DNA from: Deferrisoma camini S3R1
Lineage (GTDB): Bacteria; Desulfobacterota; Deferrisomatia; Deferrisomatales; Deferrisomataceae
DNA: 64,000 nt
Direction of reading: 5' to 3'
NCBI RefSeq assembly: GCF_000526155.1
Contig: NZ_JAFN01000001.1
Span: 810,501-874,500 of the forward strand
Below are positions 1-8,233 of this stretch, piece after piece. Position 1 is the stretch's first letter. The number at the start of each line of letters is the position of its first letter. The notes below the pieces were generated by a model, which searched no databases, was not told the origin of the DNA, and saw nothing but the letters and a program-made list of their open reading frames with translations. Both the position numbers and the translations under genes were made by a program.

Positions 1-479
1 AGGGGCTCGAGGCCACCCCGCCCGCGGGGGGCGGCGGGGGCGGGGGCTCGGGCGGGCCCGCGGTGGCCACCGGGGTGGACGAGGCCGCGAGCCGGGTGGC
101 GGCGGCCCCGGAACCGGTGGAGCTGGAGGGCCCGGCCGAGGAGGCCGTGGAGGCGCCCCAGGAGGAGGGGTGGGACGAGGTCACGATGCGCGAGGTGCTG
201 GCCGAGCTCCACCGGGCCGTGGGCGCCTACCTGGGTGGGCTGCGGTACCTGTACAACCGGGCCCTGCGCCGCAACCCCGACCTGGAGGGCAAGTTCACGG
301 TGCGCATGACCGTGGGGCCGGACGGCAGGATCCAGGCCCTGGAGGTGGTGGAATCCACCCTGGGGGATCCCGAGCTGGAGAAGGCCCTGCTCGCCCGGAT
401 CCGCCGTTGGACCCTTCCGGCCGTGGCGGACCGTCCGGTCACGGTCACCTATCCGTTCGTGTTCTTCCCGAGCATGTGA
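1..479 (+). CDS. TonB/AgmX-type C-terminal-domain protein, 5' end missing
   Basis: The frame is open from the left edge, so only the C-terminal part is present. A Gly-rich, low-complexity linker is followed by an acidic Ala/Glu/Pro stretch and then, over the last 95 residues or so, a fold typical of AgmX/PglI and TonB C-terminal domains: a basic helix with LRYLYNRALRRNP, then GKFTVRMTVGPDGRI, VVEST and a closing VTYPFVFF strand. Such proteins are usually anchored by an N-terminal membrane helix and span the periplasm; here that part lies outside the window. The downstream HEAT gene starts 3 nt after the stop, so the two are probably co-transcribed. The exact partner is unknown. Confidence 0.75.
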   Translation, partial: GLEATPPAGGGGGGGSGGPAVATGVDEAASRVAAAPEPVELEGPAEEAVEAPQEEGWDEVTMREVLAELHRAVGAYLGGLRYLYNRALRRNPDLEGKFTVRMTVGPDGRIQALEVVESTLGDPELEKALLARIRRWTLPAVADRPVTVTYPFVFFPSM

Positions 480-481
480 CC

Positions 482-1435
482 ATGGGGAGCCGAGCCTGCG
501 CCGTGGCCGTCGCGGCCGTCCTGACGCTCGCCGGGCCGGGGACCCGAGCCCAGGTCCAGGGGGCTGCTGCCGCGGCCGCCCGGGTCGAGGCCGTGGCCCA
601 AGACCCGGCGGCGCTGGCCGACCTGATGGGGGACGGCACCCTCGCGCCCGCGGCGCGGGCCCGGGCGCTGCTGGCCCTGGGCCGGCTGTGGTCGGGGCCG
701 CTGGAGTCCGAGGCCCGGCTCCTGCTGGCCCGGAGCCTGGAGGATCCGTCGCCCCGGGTGCGCCGGGCGGCCGTGCGGGTGGTGGGGGAGCTGGGGGAAC
801 GGCCCCTGGAGCGGACCGTTCTGAAACGCGCGGCCGAGGACCCCGACCCCGGGGTCCGGCGCGAGGCCCTGGCCGCGGTGGAACGCTGGACCCGCCCCAC
901 CCACCTGTACTACCTGGAGGCCGCGCTCGGCTTCGGGGACCCGGGCGTACGCGCCCAGGCCCTGCGGAACCTGGGCCGTTTGGGGGTCAGGGACCTGCGG
1001 CCCGAGCTGGTGGCCGCGGTGCGGACCGCCCTGCGCCGGGGCTCCCCGGCGGAGCGGGCGGCCGCCCTGGGGGCGCTGAGGGCCTGGGACCGGCTGGGGG
1101 ACGAGGATCTGGCCGACCTGCTGCAGGACCCCGGCGCCCCGGAGTTCCTGGTGCTGCAGGCCCTGGAGGCGGCGCGGGGCCGGGAGGGGGTGGCGGATGC
1201 CGTGGCCGACCTGCTGGCCCGGTCCAAGGGGCTTCGCACGGCCTGGGCCGCGTTCACCTGGCTGCGGCAGGAGGCGCCGGGCCACGACCGGGTGGCCCCG
1301 GCCGTGGCCCGGATCGTGGACGGCGAGACCCGCCGGAACCGGGCCCTGCTCGAGATGGCCGCCTACCTCAAGGGCGAGGGGTACCGCGTGGAACAGACCC
1401 CCTCGGGCTGGCGGGTGCTGGGGAAGGGGCCGTGA
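482..1435 (+). CDS. secreted HEAT-repeat protein
   Basis: This 317-residue protein begins with a hydrophobic signal-like segment ending near residue 24 (AGPGTRAQ), followed by tandem HEAT-like helical pairs recognisable as DPSPRVRRAAVRVVGELG, DPDPGVRREALAAVERW and FGDPGVRAQALRNLGRLG. HEAT arrays form scaffolds for protein contacts, and no catalytic motif is visible. The ATG at 482 was chosen because it gives the signal peptide and lies 3 nt behind the upstream stop. It ends 6 nt from the convergent second HEAT gene. Its role, perhaps as a periplasmic scaffold for the upstream TonB-like protein, is inference. Confidence 0.7.
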   Translation: MGSRACAVAVAAVLTLAGPGTRAQVQGAAAAAARVEAVAQDPAALADLMGDGTLAPAARARALLALGRLWSGPLESEARLLLARSLEDPSPRVRRAAVRVVGELGERPLERTVLKRAAEDPDPGVRREALAAVERWTRPTHLYYLEAALGFGDPGVRAQALRNLGRLGVRDLRPELVAAVRTALRRGSPAERAAALGALRAWDRLGDEDLADLLQDPGAPEFLVLQALEAARGREGVADAVADLLARSKGLRTAWAAFTWLRQEAPGHDRVAPAVARIVDGETRRNRALLEMAAYLKGEGYRVEQTPSGWRVLGKGP

Positions 1436-1441
1436 GGGCCC

Positions 1442-2215
1442 CTAGCCCACGAACTGCTTGGCCTTGGCGGCCTCGGCCCGGACCACGTAGGCCACGTCCC
1501 AGTTCTCGGCGTCGTCCTCGCCGAGGATCCGGGCCAGCATGGAGGCGAGCTGCTCCTTCTGCTCGGGCTCCAGGTAGCCGAACCGGGCCATCTTCCCCAG
1601 GCTCCGCACCGCCTTGCTGCGCACCCCGGCGTACCGGTCCGACAGCCGGGCCATGAGCCGGTCGAACATCTCCTTGCGCAGCGTCTGGTCCACCCGGTCG
1701 GGCTTCACGTACTCGCAGATCTTGCCCACCGCCCGAGACGCGGTGTCGCGAACCTCGGGGTTGGGGTCCTCCATGGCCTCGAACAGCACGGGCAGGGCCC
1801 GCACCACCTCGGGGTCCCGGATCTTGCCGAAGGCGTACAGCAGGAACACCCGGTCGTCGTCCCGCTCGGCCGTGCGGTAGGCCTGGAGCAGCGGGTCCAC
1901 GGCCGCGTACCCCATGCGGCCCAGCACGGCCGCCAGGTGGAAGTGGGTCTTCAGGTCGGACTCGGCCAGCATCTCCAGGAGCACCGGGATGATCCGGGTG
2001 CGTTGCTCGGCCAGCACCTCCTCGGCCTGCTCCAGCACGGGGATCAGTTCGGGATGATCCATGGGGTCGATGTAGAACAGGGCCGACACCGCCTGGACCG
2101 CCTCCTCGAACGAGGGGCCCTCCAGCTGGGGAAAGAGCTCCGACAGACCCTCCAGCCCCTTCTGGATCTGCAGTTTGTCCTCGCTGCGCAGTTCGTCGAG
2201 CAGTCGGTCGAGCAT
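1442..2215 (-). CDS. cytoplasmic HEAT-repeat protein
   Basis: A 257-residue acidic protein without signal peptide. Repeats of the form DPNPEVRDTASRAVGKI and RYAGVRSKAVRSLGKMA mark HEAT/PBS-type helical repeats, similar to lyase-associated and scaffold proteins. The start (ATG at 2215) is supported by an AAGGA ribosome site a few bases upstream; a longer frame exists but reads into non-coding-like sequence. The gene is convergent with the secreted HEAT protein, so it has its own promoter in the 2216-2373 gap shared with the divergent membrane protein. No substrate can be named. Confidence 0.7.
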   Translation of the reverse strand: MLDRLLDELRSEDKLQIQKGLEGLSELFPQLEGPSFEEAVQAVSALFYIDPMDHPELIPVLEQAEEVLAEQRTRIIPVLLEMLAESDLKTHFHLAAVLGRMGYAAVDPLLQAYRTAERDDDRVFLLYAFGKIRDPEVVRALPVLFEAMEDPNPEVRDTASRAVGKICEYVKPDRVDQTLRKEMFDRLMARLSDRYAGVRSKAVRSLGKMARFGYLEPEQKEQLASMLARILGEDDAENWDVAYVVRAEAAKAKQFVG

Positions 2216-2373
2216 GGTGCCTTCCTTTCTGTGGTGGGGACCCGAGGCCTGAGTTCGTCCGCTTGTGAAAAGCCAGTGTACCCGTTTGCCGGGGCGATGC
2301 AAGCCGTTCAAGTGCGGGGGGCCGGCTGCCGAAACAGACCCCCAGGTCCCACACGCCCCGGGGAGGGGGTGCG

Positions 2374-2946
2374 ATGAGCCAACGAGTTCCGTTCCGCCGC
2401 CGTACGTTCCTGGTCAGGCAGGGGTTCCAGCTCCGGTGGAGCCTGGCACCCGTGGCCGCGCTGCTGCTGTTCCTGGCCGTGGCCGGCGTCCACGTGTACC
2501 GCGAGGCGGCCGAGGCCCTTCGGTTCGAGTCCTACCGTCCCCACAGCCGGGTGGTGAGCACCTGGGAGCTGGTGGGGCCGGCCACCCTGGACGCGGCGGC
2601 CGTGGGCGGGGCCGGGGCCCTGGTGTTCCTGGGGCTCTGGGGCGTGCTGTGGTTCCGCCGCCTGCGCCGGGACCTGTCGGCCGTGGCGGCGTGGCTGGAG
2701 GAGCGGGCCGGGCGGCCGGGGACGCCGCCGCCCCGTCTGGGGGACCGGGAGATCCGACTGCTGGCCGAGGGGTTCGAGCGGGGCGCCCAGACCCTGGAGG
2801 CGTGGGAGCGGGAGATGGGGGCCGCGTGGGGGGCGCTGGCGGCCGAGCTGGACGCGGCCGAGCCCGACCCCGAGGCGGTGCGCTCCGCCCTGGGCCGGCT
2901 CCACCGGCGCCTGGGCCGGGTGCGGGTGGACGAGGGGGTGCGATGA
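2374..2946 (+). CDS. two-TM membrane protein with HAMP-like cytoplasmic tail
   Basis: The protein has 190 residues: a basic N-terminus (RRTFLVRQGFQLRW), a membrane helix at about 22-42, a short periplasmic loop, a second helix at about 72-94, then a helical cytoplasmic tail that looks like a HAMP/coiled-coil stub. The layout matches the membrane half of chemoreceptor-like sensors but lacks any output domain. Its stop overlaps the start of the tetraheme cytochrome (ATGA), and a second protein of the same design follows the cytochrome. The three genes very likely form one unit linking a periplasmic heme protein to the membrane; signalling and electron transfer are both possible. Confidence 0.6.
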   Translation: MSQRVPFRRRTFLVRQGFQLRWSLAPVAALLLFLAVAGVHVYREAAEALRFESYRPHSRVVSTWELVGPATLDAAAVGGAGALVFLGLWGVLWFRRLRRDLSAVAAWLEERAGRPGTPPPRLGDREIRLLAEGFERGAQTLEAWEREMGAAWGALAAELDAAEPDPEAVRSALGRLHRRLGRVRVDEGVR

Positions 2947-3467
2947 GGCGGCGCCGGGGGGGCTGGATCCTGGCGCTCCTTGCGGTGGCGGCCTGGGGGC
3001 TGGGCGCACCGGCCCGGACCCCGCCGCCCGGGAACCCCCACGCCTACATGGACACGGAGTCGGCCTGCGGGGGGTGCCACCGCATGGAGCGGGACGGGGA
3101 GGACTGGCTGCTCGATCCCCACATCTTCGTGCGGCCGGTGGACCAGATCTGCAAGGGGTGCCACCCCGACGGGGAGATCGGCCGGTCCCACCCCGTGGGC
3201 GTGGACCCGTACCGGGAGCTGGGGCTGCGGGACCTGCCCGAGGAGCTCCCGCTCCAGCTCACCGAGGGGGAGCGCGACGAGCTCATGACCTGCGGCACCT
3301 GCCACAACCCCCACGCCCCCCGGCTGTCGCCCCGGAAGCTGTACGCCCGACAGCGGCCCGTGGAGGGGACGGCGAACCGGTACCTCACCTACTTCCTGCG
3401 GATCCGGCCGGAGGACCCCCGGGACGGGTTCGCCCCGTTGTGCAAGTCGTGCCACCCCAAGATGTGA
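2943..3467 (+). CDS. periplasmic tetraheme c-type cytochrome
   Basis: A 174-residue exported protein with a short signal sequence (residues about 7-24) and four CXXCH heme sites: CGGCH at 42, CKGCH at 70, CGTCH at 117 and CKSCH at 167. Extra His residues (60, 83, 124 region) could serve as distal ligands. Spacing of the motifs resembles small doubled-CXXCH cytochromes of metal- and sulfur-reducing deltaproteobacteria. Translation is coupled to the upstream membrane protein, and another membrane protein starts 23 nt downstream. It probably carries electrons or senses redox state in the periplasm; the acceptor is unknown. Confidence 0.8.
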   Translation: MRRRRGGWILALLAVAAWGLGAPARTPPPGNPHAYMDTESACGGCHRMERDGEDWLLDPHIFVRPVDQICKGCHPDGEIGRSHPVGVDPYRELGLRDLPEELPLQLTEGERDELMTCGTCHNPHAPRLSPRKLYARQRPVEGTANRYLTYFLRIRPEDPRDGFAPLCKSCHPKM

Positions 3468-3490
3468 CGTCCAACACCGGAGAGAGCGCC

Positions 3491-4048
3491 ATGGCGTCCC
3501 ACCCCCCAACGGTCGAGCGGTCCCACTCGGTCGGGTTCGTGATCCAGGCGGCCCTGGTGTCCCTGGCGGCCTCGGCCCTGGGGCTGTGGGTGCTGCGGTG
3601 GGTGCTGGACCGGCCCCTGGGCCCGGAGTACGGAGAGGCCCACCACACCCTGCGATCCCTGCTGCCCATGATCGGGCCGGCCGTGGTGTTCTGCGCCGTG
3701 TCGGTGCTGCTGGTCGGGGCGGTGGGCCTGCTGATCCTGGGCGTCCTGGCCTCGCACAAGGTGGCCGGCCCCCTGTTCCGGCTGCAGCGGGTCGCCGGGT
3801 TCGTCGAGCGGGGCATCCTGCCCGGCCGGATCCACCTGCGGGCCACCGACCAGGGGGTGGCCCTGGCCACGGCCCTGAACGGGTTCGTGGACCGGTGGAA
3901 GGGGGTGCTGGCCGGCCACGAGGAGCGGGTCGCCTCGGCCGACCAGGCCTTCCGGGAGTGGGTGGCGGCCCGGGGCACCCGGGCCGAGCCCGAGGCGCTG
4001 GCCCGGTTCCGGGCCCTGGTCCGCCGGGATCCGGCCGGCCCGCCTTGA
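3491..4048 (+). CDS. two-TM HAMP-like membrane protein
   Basis: 185 residues with membrane helices at about 15-37 and 60-86, followed by the motif ASHKVAGPLFRLQRV at the membrane exit. That motif (SH-x-AGPL-x-R) is typical of the linker after the last membrane helix in HAMP-containing sensors of deltaproteobacteria. The remaining 90 residues form an amphipathic tail (RIHLRATDQGVALATALNGF) without methylation, kinase or GGDEF domain. It shares overall layout with the product of 2374-2946 and flanks the same cytochrome. I read the pair as stand-alone sensor stubs or cytochrome anchors. Confidence 0.6.
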   Translation: MASHPPTVERSHSVGFVIQAALVSLAASALGLWVLRWVLDRPLGPEYGEAHHTLRSLLPMIGPAVVFCAVSVLLVGAVGLLILGVLASHKVAGPLFRLQRVAGFVERGILPGRIHLRATDQGVALATALNGFVDRWKGVLAGHEERVASADQAFREWVAARGTRAEPEALARFRALVRRDPAGPP

Positions 4049-4119
4049 CGCGCCGGTGCGGATTGCACTATGTGGGGGGCGGCGACGGCCGTTAGGGTTA
4101 AACAGGAGCTGCCGCCCGC

Positions 4120-4320
4120 TGTTCGGAGGGGCGAGGGACCTGCCGGAGGGCCGGGTGCGGCCCCTTGGATCGCCGCGCAGCGCTCCTGGCGCTCGGACCG
4201 CGAAATGGTCCGGGTTGCACCAAGCTGGCATGAAACCAGCTCGCTTCTCCTGTGCCTGCGCGGCGAATCTCACACCCGGCTTCGCGCCCGGCCGGAGGCA
4301 GGTCCCTCGCCCCTCCCTCC
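4120..4320 (+). repeat. dispersed ~200-bp repeat R1, copy 1
   Basis: This copy lies in the 4049-4390 gap and shares long blocks with 32145-32315 and 62405-62615, for example CGTGCCTGCGCGGCGAATCT in the other copies (TGTGCCTGCGCGGCGAATCT here) followed by CCCGGCTTCGCG. It is the most diverged of the three. It contains short inverted segments (GGACCGCGAAATGGTCC). No convincing gene is encoded. The rest of the gap, up to the PerR-like start, is a T-rich leader with no clear promoter match. Confidence 0.8.
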
Positions 4321-4390
4321 GTGGTGACGCGCCTGTTTTGTCGCCGTGTTGATTCGTTGTGTTTGTTTTTGTTTCCAGAAAGGGGGCCGC

Positions 4391-4831
4391 ATGGCCGGTG
4401 GAAGGTATCTGGAGGACGTCGTCCGGAGGCTGAAGGAAACGGGATTGAAGGTCACGCCGCAGCGGCTGGCGGTGATCCGGTGCCTGGAGGGAAACTCATC
4501 CCACCCTTCGGCGGAGCAGATCCATCGGGCGGTGACCCGTTCGTTCCCCGCCATCTCCCTGGCCACCGTCTACAACACCCTCGAGACCCTGGAAAAGATC
4601 GAAGCGGTCCGGTCCGTGTACCTGACCGGCGGCCGACGGCACTACGACCCGGAGATGCGGCCCCACCACCACGCGGTGTGCCGGCGGTGCCAGCGCATCG
4701 AAGACGTGTTCCCAGAAACCGGAGACCCGGTGCCGGTGCCCGCCACCGTCCGCGGCCGGTTCGCCGAGGTCACTCCCATGGTGCTGTACCGCGGCACGTG
4801 CGCCGACTGCGCTTCGTCCTCGTCGCCCTAG
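4391..4831 (+). CDS. PerR-type Fur-family metalloregulator
   Basis: A 146-residue Fur-family repressor: N-terminal winged helix with the DNA-recognition stretch FPAISLATVYNTLETLEK, and a C-terminal metal/dimer domain. Two structural-zinc CXXC pairs are present (C97/C100 and C137/C140). Regulatory-site residues align with PerR rather than Fur: H38, D86, H92, H94, and Asp at 105 where Fur has Glu. That Asp permits iron-dependent peroxide sensing in known PerR proteins, so peroxide-stress control in an anaerobe is the likely job. The ATG at 4391 has a GAAAGGGGG ribosome site; an in-frame start further upstream is less likely. It overlaps the next gene by 34 nt. Confidence 0.85.
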   Translation: MAGGRYLEDVVRRLKETGLKVTPQRLAVIRCLEGNSSHPSAEQIHRAVTRSFPAISLATVYNTLETLEKIEAVRSVYLTGGRRHYDPEMRPHHHAVCRRCQRIEDVFPETGDPVPVPATVRGRFAEVTPMVLYRGTCADCASSSSP

Positions 4832-6447
4832 CCGGCCTGGCCGCCTCGGCGGCCCGGGCCGGGGTGGAGGGGGTGGTGGCGGGCCGGACCGAGTGGTCGG
4901 GCACGGTCGAGGTGACGGCCGACGTGTGGGTGCCCCCTGGGTCCGAGTTGGTGATCCGGTCGGGCACGCGCGTGCGGTTCGCCGAGGCCCTGAGCACCAA
5001 GACCGACCCGGTGTTCTGGCACCCGGGCACCGAGCTGGCCGTGGAGGGGCGGCTCGTGGTCGAGGGCACGCCCGACGCGCCGGTGGTGTTCGACGGGGAG
5101 GGGTGGGGCGGCCTGGTCGCGGCGCCGGGCGGCCGGGTGCGCCTGCGCGGCGTCCGGATCCGCAACGCCCAGGAGGGGTTGCTGGCCGTAGGGGCCCGGG
5201 CCGTGCTGGAGGCCGTGGAGATCGAGGGCGGGGAGTTCGGCCTGGTGGCCGGCCCGGGGTCCCGGATCGAGGCGGCCGGCACCCGGATCCGGGTCGAGGG
5301 GGTGGGCGTGCTGGAGGCGGGGGGGCAGGTGGTCGGCGGGCCGGTCGAGGTCGCGGCGGACGACGCGGACCGGCTGCGGGTGCCGCCGGCGGAGCCGGAG
5401 GCGGCGCTGGTGCCGGTGCCCCCGGCCCGGGGCCCTCGGGTGGAGTACGTGGGGGAGTACACCGTGGCCCGCGACGAGACCTGGCGGGGCGAGGTGGTGG
5501 TGGCCGGGCGGGTCACGGTGGTGCCCGAGGCCGTGCTGACCCTGGCCCCGGGCACCCACGTGCGGTTCCGGCGCATCGACACCAACGGCGACGGTCTGGG
5601 GGAGGGGGAGCTCCTGGTGCTCGGGGGCATCCGCAGCCTGGGCACCCTGGCCGCGCCGGTGGTGTTCGAGTCGGCCGAGGCCGAGCCCCGGCCGGGGGAC
5701 TGGGACAAGGTGAGCCTGGTGGCGTCCGAGGACCCGGACAACCGGTTCCGGTTCACGGTGTTCCGCCACGGGGTGCAGGCCCTGCACGCCCACTTCTCGG
5801 CCATGACCGTGGACTCGTGCCTGTTCACCGACAACCTGCGTGCCGTCCAGTTCCAGGAGAGCCCGGAGGCCGAGATCCGGTCCAGCGCGTTCTGGCGCAA
5901 CAAGCAGGCGCTGCGGTTCCGGGACTCGCGGGTGCGGGTGATCGGGAGCTGGTTCGGGGAGAACTGGTTCGGGGTCCACGCGTTTCGGGCCGAGCTGGAG
6001 TTCCGGGGCAACCGGATGGTCGGGCAGGCGTTGGGGAACTTCCTGGCCAAGGAAGGCCGGGTGGTGGTCGAGGACTGCCGGTTCGAGGCCGCCCGGGACG
6101 GGGCCCGGTTCAAGGACCCGGATGGGGTGGTGCGGGTGCGGGGCTGCGAGATCCGGAACGTGGCCCAGGACGCGCTCTCGTTCTCCCGGGTGGAGGCCCG
6201 GGTCGAGGGGGCGGTGCTGGAGGGGGCCGGCCTGGACCTGGTGGGGGTGGACCGGGCCCGGGTCGTGCTGCGGGGGAACCGGTTCGGTCGGGCCGGCCGG
6301 GACGCGATCCACCTGAGCGGGCCGGCCGAGGTGGACGCGCGCCGCAACCGGTGGGAGGGGCGGCCGCCGGAGCGCATCCACGACGGGGAGGACGAGCCGG
6401 GCCTGGGCCGGGTGCTGTGGAGGCCCGCGGAGGAGGAGCCCGAATGA
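4798..6447 (+). CDS. secreted right-handed beta-helix protein
   Basis: About 549 residues, read from a GTG at 4798 because that start gives a clean signal peptide (RRLRFVLVALAGLAASAARA). The mature protein consists of beta-strand repeats typical of parallel beta-helix (PbH1/NosD-like) proteins: VEVTADVWVPPGSELVI, VRLRGVRIRNAQEGLLAVG, AEIRSSAFWRNKQALRFRDS, VRVRGCEIRNVAQDALSF. Two similar halves begin with a 'wrap' motif (WSGTVEV and WRGEVVV), suggesting an internal duplication. No catalytic residues are obvious. It overlaps the PerR-like gene by 34 nt and the amidase by ATGA, so the three are co-expressed. A cell-surface or periplasmic role is inferred. Confidence 0.75.
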   Translation: MRRLRFVLVALAGLAASAARAGVEGVVAGRTEWSGTVEVTADVWVPPGSELVIRSGTRVRFAEALSTKTDPVFWHPGTELAVEGRLVVEGTPDAPVVFDGEGWGGLVAAPGGRVRLRGVRIRNAQEGLLAVGARAVLEAVEIEGGEFGLVAGPGSRIEAAGTRIRVEGVGVLEAGGQVVGGPVEVAADDADRLRVPPAEPEAALVPVPPARGPRVEYVGEYTVARDETWRGEVVVAGRVTVVPEAVLTLAPGTHVRFRRIDTNGDGLGEGELLVLGGIRSLGTLAAPVVFESAEAEPRPGDWDKVSLVASEDPDNRFRFTVFRHGVQALHAHFSAMTVDSCLFTDNLRAVQFQESPEAEIRSSAFWRNKQALRFRDSRVRVIGSWFGENWFGVHAFRAELEFRGNRMVGQALGNFLAKEGRVVVEDCRFEAARDGARFKDPDGVVRVRGCEIRNVAQDALSFSRVEARVEGAVLEGAGLDLVGVDRARVVLRGNRFGRAGRDAIHLSGPAEVDARRNRWEGRPPERIHDGEDEPGLGRVLWRPAEEEPE

Positions 6448-7661
6448 GGAGGTGGGTTGCGGCGGCGGTGGTGGCGTGCCTCGCGGGCGCGGCCGTGGCC
6501 AGGGCGGAGAGCCTGGAGGCGATCCGGCAGCGGCTGCGGGCCGAGGCCGGGGTGTGCGAGACCCCGTCCTCCCCGGCCGACCTGCCCATGGTGGGCCTGA
6601 CCGTGCTGCCCGGCGACACCCACGCGCGGCTGGCCCTGGACCTGACCGGCCAGGCCGAGACCGCGGGCGTTCTCAAGAAGGTGGCGCCCCGCCTGGTCCC
6701 GGGCACCCGGGTGTTCGTGCCCCGGGCGCTGCTGTCGCCGCTGCTGGCCGACCCCCGGCTCGAGCCGCTGCGGCTCGGGCCCGACACCCCCACCCTGTGG
6801 CGGCTGGTCCGCCGCCGGGTGGACACCACCGAGGGCGGGCCGGCCGTGGCGGTGCGCAACCTGCAGCGGCTCAACGGCATCACCGACCCCCGGCGCCTGC
6901 CCCGGGGAGCCCGGATCCTGGTGCCCCGGAGTCTGCTGAAGGGGCGCCCCGGGGAGCCGGCCCCGCCCCTGCGGCTCTCCAAGAAGTACCGCGTGACGAG
7001 GGTCTCGGGCCTCCAGCGGACCCCCAAGCCGGACGATTTTCCCACGGCGCTCCGCCGCCGACTCCGCGGTCGGGCGTGGCGGCGCCAGCTCAAACCCCGC
7101 AAGCCCGACCTGGTGGTGATCCACACCACCGAGCACCGGGGCGCGCCTTTCCCCAACGTGGCTTCCTACATCCGGCGCAAGCGACTGACCAACTACCTGG
7201 TGGGCCCCGACGGCACGGTCTACGAGATCGTGCCCGACCGCTACCGGGCGTTCGGGTGCGGCCAGAGCCTGTGGGAGGGGCGGTACGAGGTGGACTTCAA
7301 CGCGATCAACGTGGAGGTGTACGCCGACACCAGCCCCGGCCGGCCAGAGGGCGGCGGCATCCGGCCCGCCCAGTACGAGGCGCTGCGGGCCCTGCTGGGG
7401 TTCCTGCGGGGAAGGTACCCGGGTCTGCACGAGGGGCGGGTGGTCACCCACCGCATGGTCGCGGTGAGCTACGCCACCGGCCTGCGCTCCCGCAAGGGCG
7501 ACCCCTACGTGTTCGACTGGGCCCGTGCCGGCCTGCCGGACAACAGCCAGGTGATCGACCAGGACGTGCTGGTGGGGCGGGCCAAGCCCTGCACCGACCC
7601 CCGGTACGCCGATCGGATGACCGAGGGCCAGGCGGCCGCGGCCCGCATGGGGGAGCTCTGA
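6444..7661 (+). CDS. N-acetylmuramoyl-L-alanine amidase (Amidase_2 type)
   Basis: A 405-residue exported protein: signal peptide (MRRWVAAAVVACLAGAAVARA), an N-terminal region with LysM-like features (TPTLWRLVRRRVDTTEGGPAVAVRNLQRLNG is split by family members in this way), then an Amidase_2 catalytic domain from about residue 220. Zinc-ligand candidates are visible in VVIHTTEHRG, INVEVYAD and VVTHRMVA, together with the family's NYLVGPDGTVYEIV. The enzyme would cleave the peptide stem from peptidoglycan in the periplasm. It is coupled to the beta-helix gene (ATGA). Start choice is fixed by the signal peptide and coupling. Confidence 0.8.
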   Translation: MRRWVAAAVVACLAGAAVARAESLEAIRQRLRAEAGVCETPSSPADLPMVGLTVLPGDTHARLALDLTGQAETAGVLKKVAPRLVPGTRVFVPRALLSPLLADPRLEPLRLGPDTPTLWRLVRRRVDTTEGGPAVAVRNLQRLNGITDPRRLPRGARILVPRSLLKGRPGEPAPPLRLSKKYRVTRVSGLQRTPKPDDFPTALRRRLRGRAWRRQLKPRKPDLVVIHTTEHRGAPFPNVASYIRRKRLTNYLVGPDGTVYEIVPDRYRAFGCGQSLWEGRYEVDFNAINVEVYADTSPGRPEGGGIRPAQYEALRALLGFLRGRYPGLHEGRVVTHRMVAVSYATGLRSRKGDPYVFDWARAGLPDNSQVIDQDVLVGRAKPCTDPRYADRMTEGQAAAARMGEL

Positions 7662-7880
7662 TCCAAAAAAGACGCCCCGGGCCAGGAGGAGAGCCCGAGG
7701 TCGCCAACCCGCGGCCCGGAAAGGAGGGAGAAAACGGACCGCGGGGGAACGTCCCCACTTTCTCAATATAGCCACGCCCCCGCCCGGGCGGAACCCCCGG
7801 GCCGCCTCCCCGGTGACCTCGGGCCTCGGCCCGCCAGAAGGCTGGGAGGCGAAACGGCCGTTCGTCGTGGGAACTGCCGT

Positions 7881-7964
7881 GAATCGTAAATCGTAAATCG
7901 TAAATCGTGAATCGTGAATCGTGAATCGTGAATCGTGAATCGTGAATCGTGAATCGTGAATCGT
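7881..7964. repeat. 12 x 7-bp tandem array (RAATCGT)
   Basis: Twelve uninterrupted heptamers: GAATCGT once, AAATCGT three times, then GAATCGT eight times. The only difference between units is one A/G transition. It lies in the 7662-8233 gap between the amidase and the CAP gene. Left of it (7662-7880) is GC-rich sequence with an A-run at 7664-7670 and no gene; right of it comes an octamer block and then 200 bp of GC-rich hairpins up to the CAP ribosome site. Confidence 0.95.
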
Positions 7965-7973
7965 TGGGGCGAC

Positions 7974-8009
7974 CGTCCCAACGTCCCCACGTCCCAGCGT
8001 CCCAACGTC
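7974..8009. repeat. 8-bp tandem array (CGTCCCAR-type)
   Basis: Four and a half octamers: CGTCCCAA, CGTCCCCA, CGTCCCAG, CGTCCCAA, CGTC. It begins 9 nt after the heptamer array. A closely similar block lies at 9962-9993, so the CAP gene is bracketed by the same octamer family. Confidence 0.9.
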
Positions 8010-8233
8010 TTTCCCGATTGAGGGCTCACACCCCTCTCGCCCGGTACCGGCGCGGTCCGGCGGCCGCCGGTTTCGTCCCGGGTTCCCCAAGGGGGGACCG
8101 GGTATCGGTTTCGTGCCGGGCAGGGGGCCGGACCCCCGGCGCGGGCCCCTGCGGGCACGGGTTCCGGCGCGGCCCCGGGCTTGCATCCGATGGGCGGATC
8201 GAACCCGGTCCGAGAGCTGAGGAGGAGTCTGCG

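Noticed and set aside
7881-7964. Possible CRISPR array because of regular tandem repeats.
   Set aside because: Units are 7 bp with no spacers, and no cas genes are in the window.
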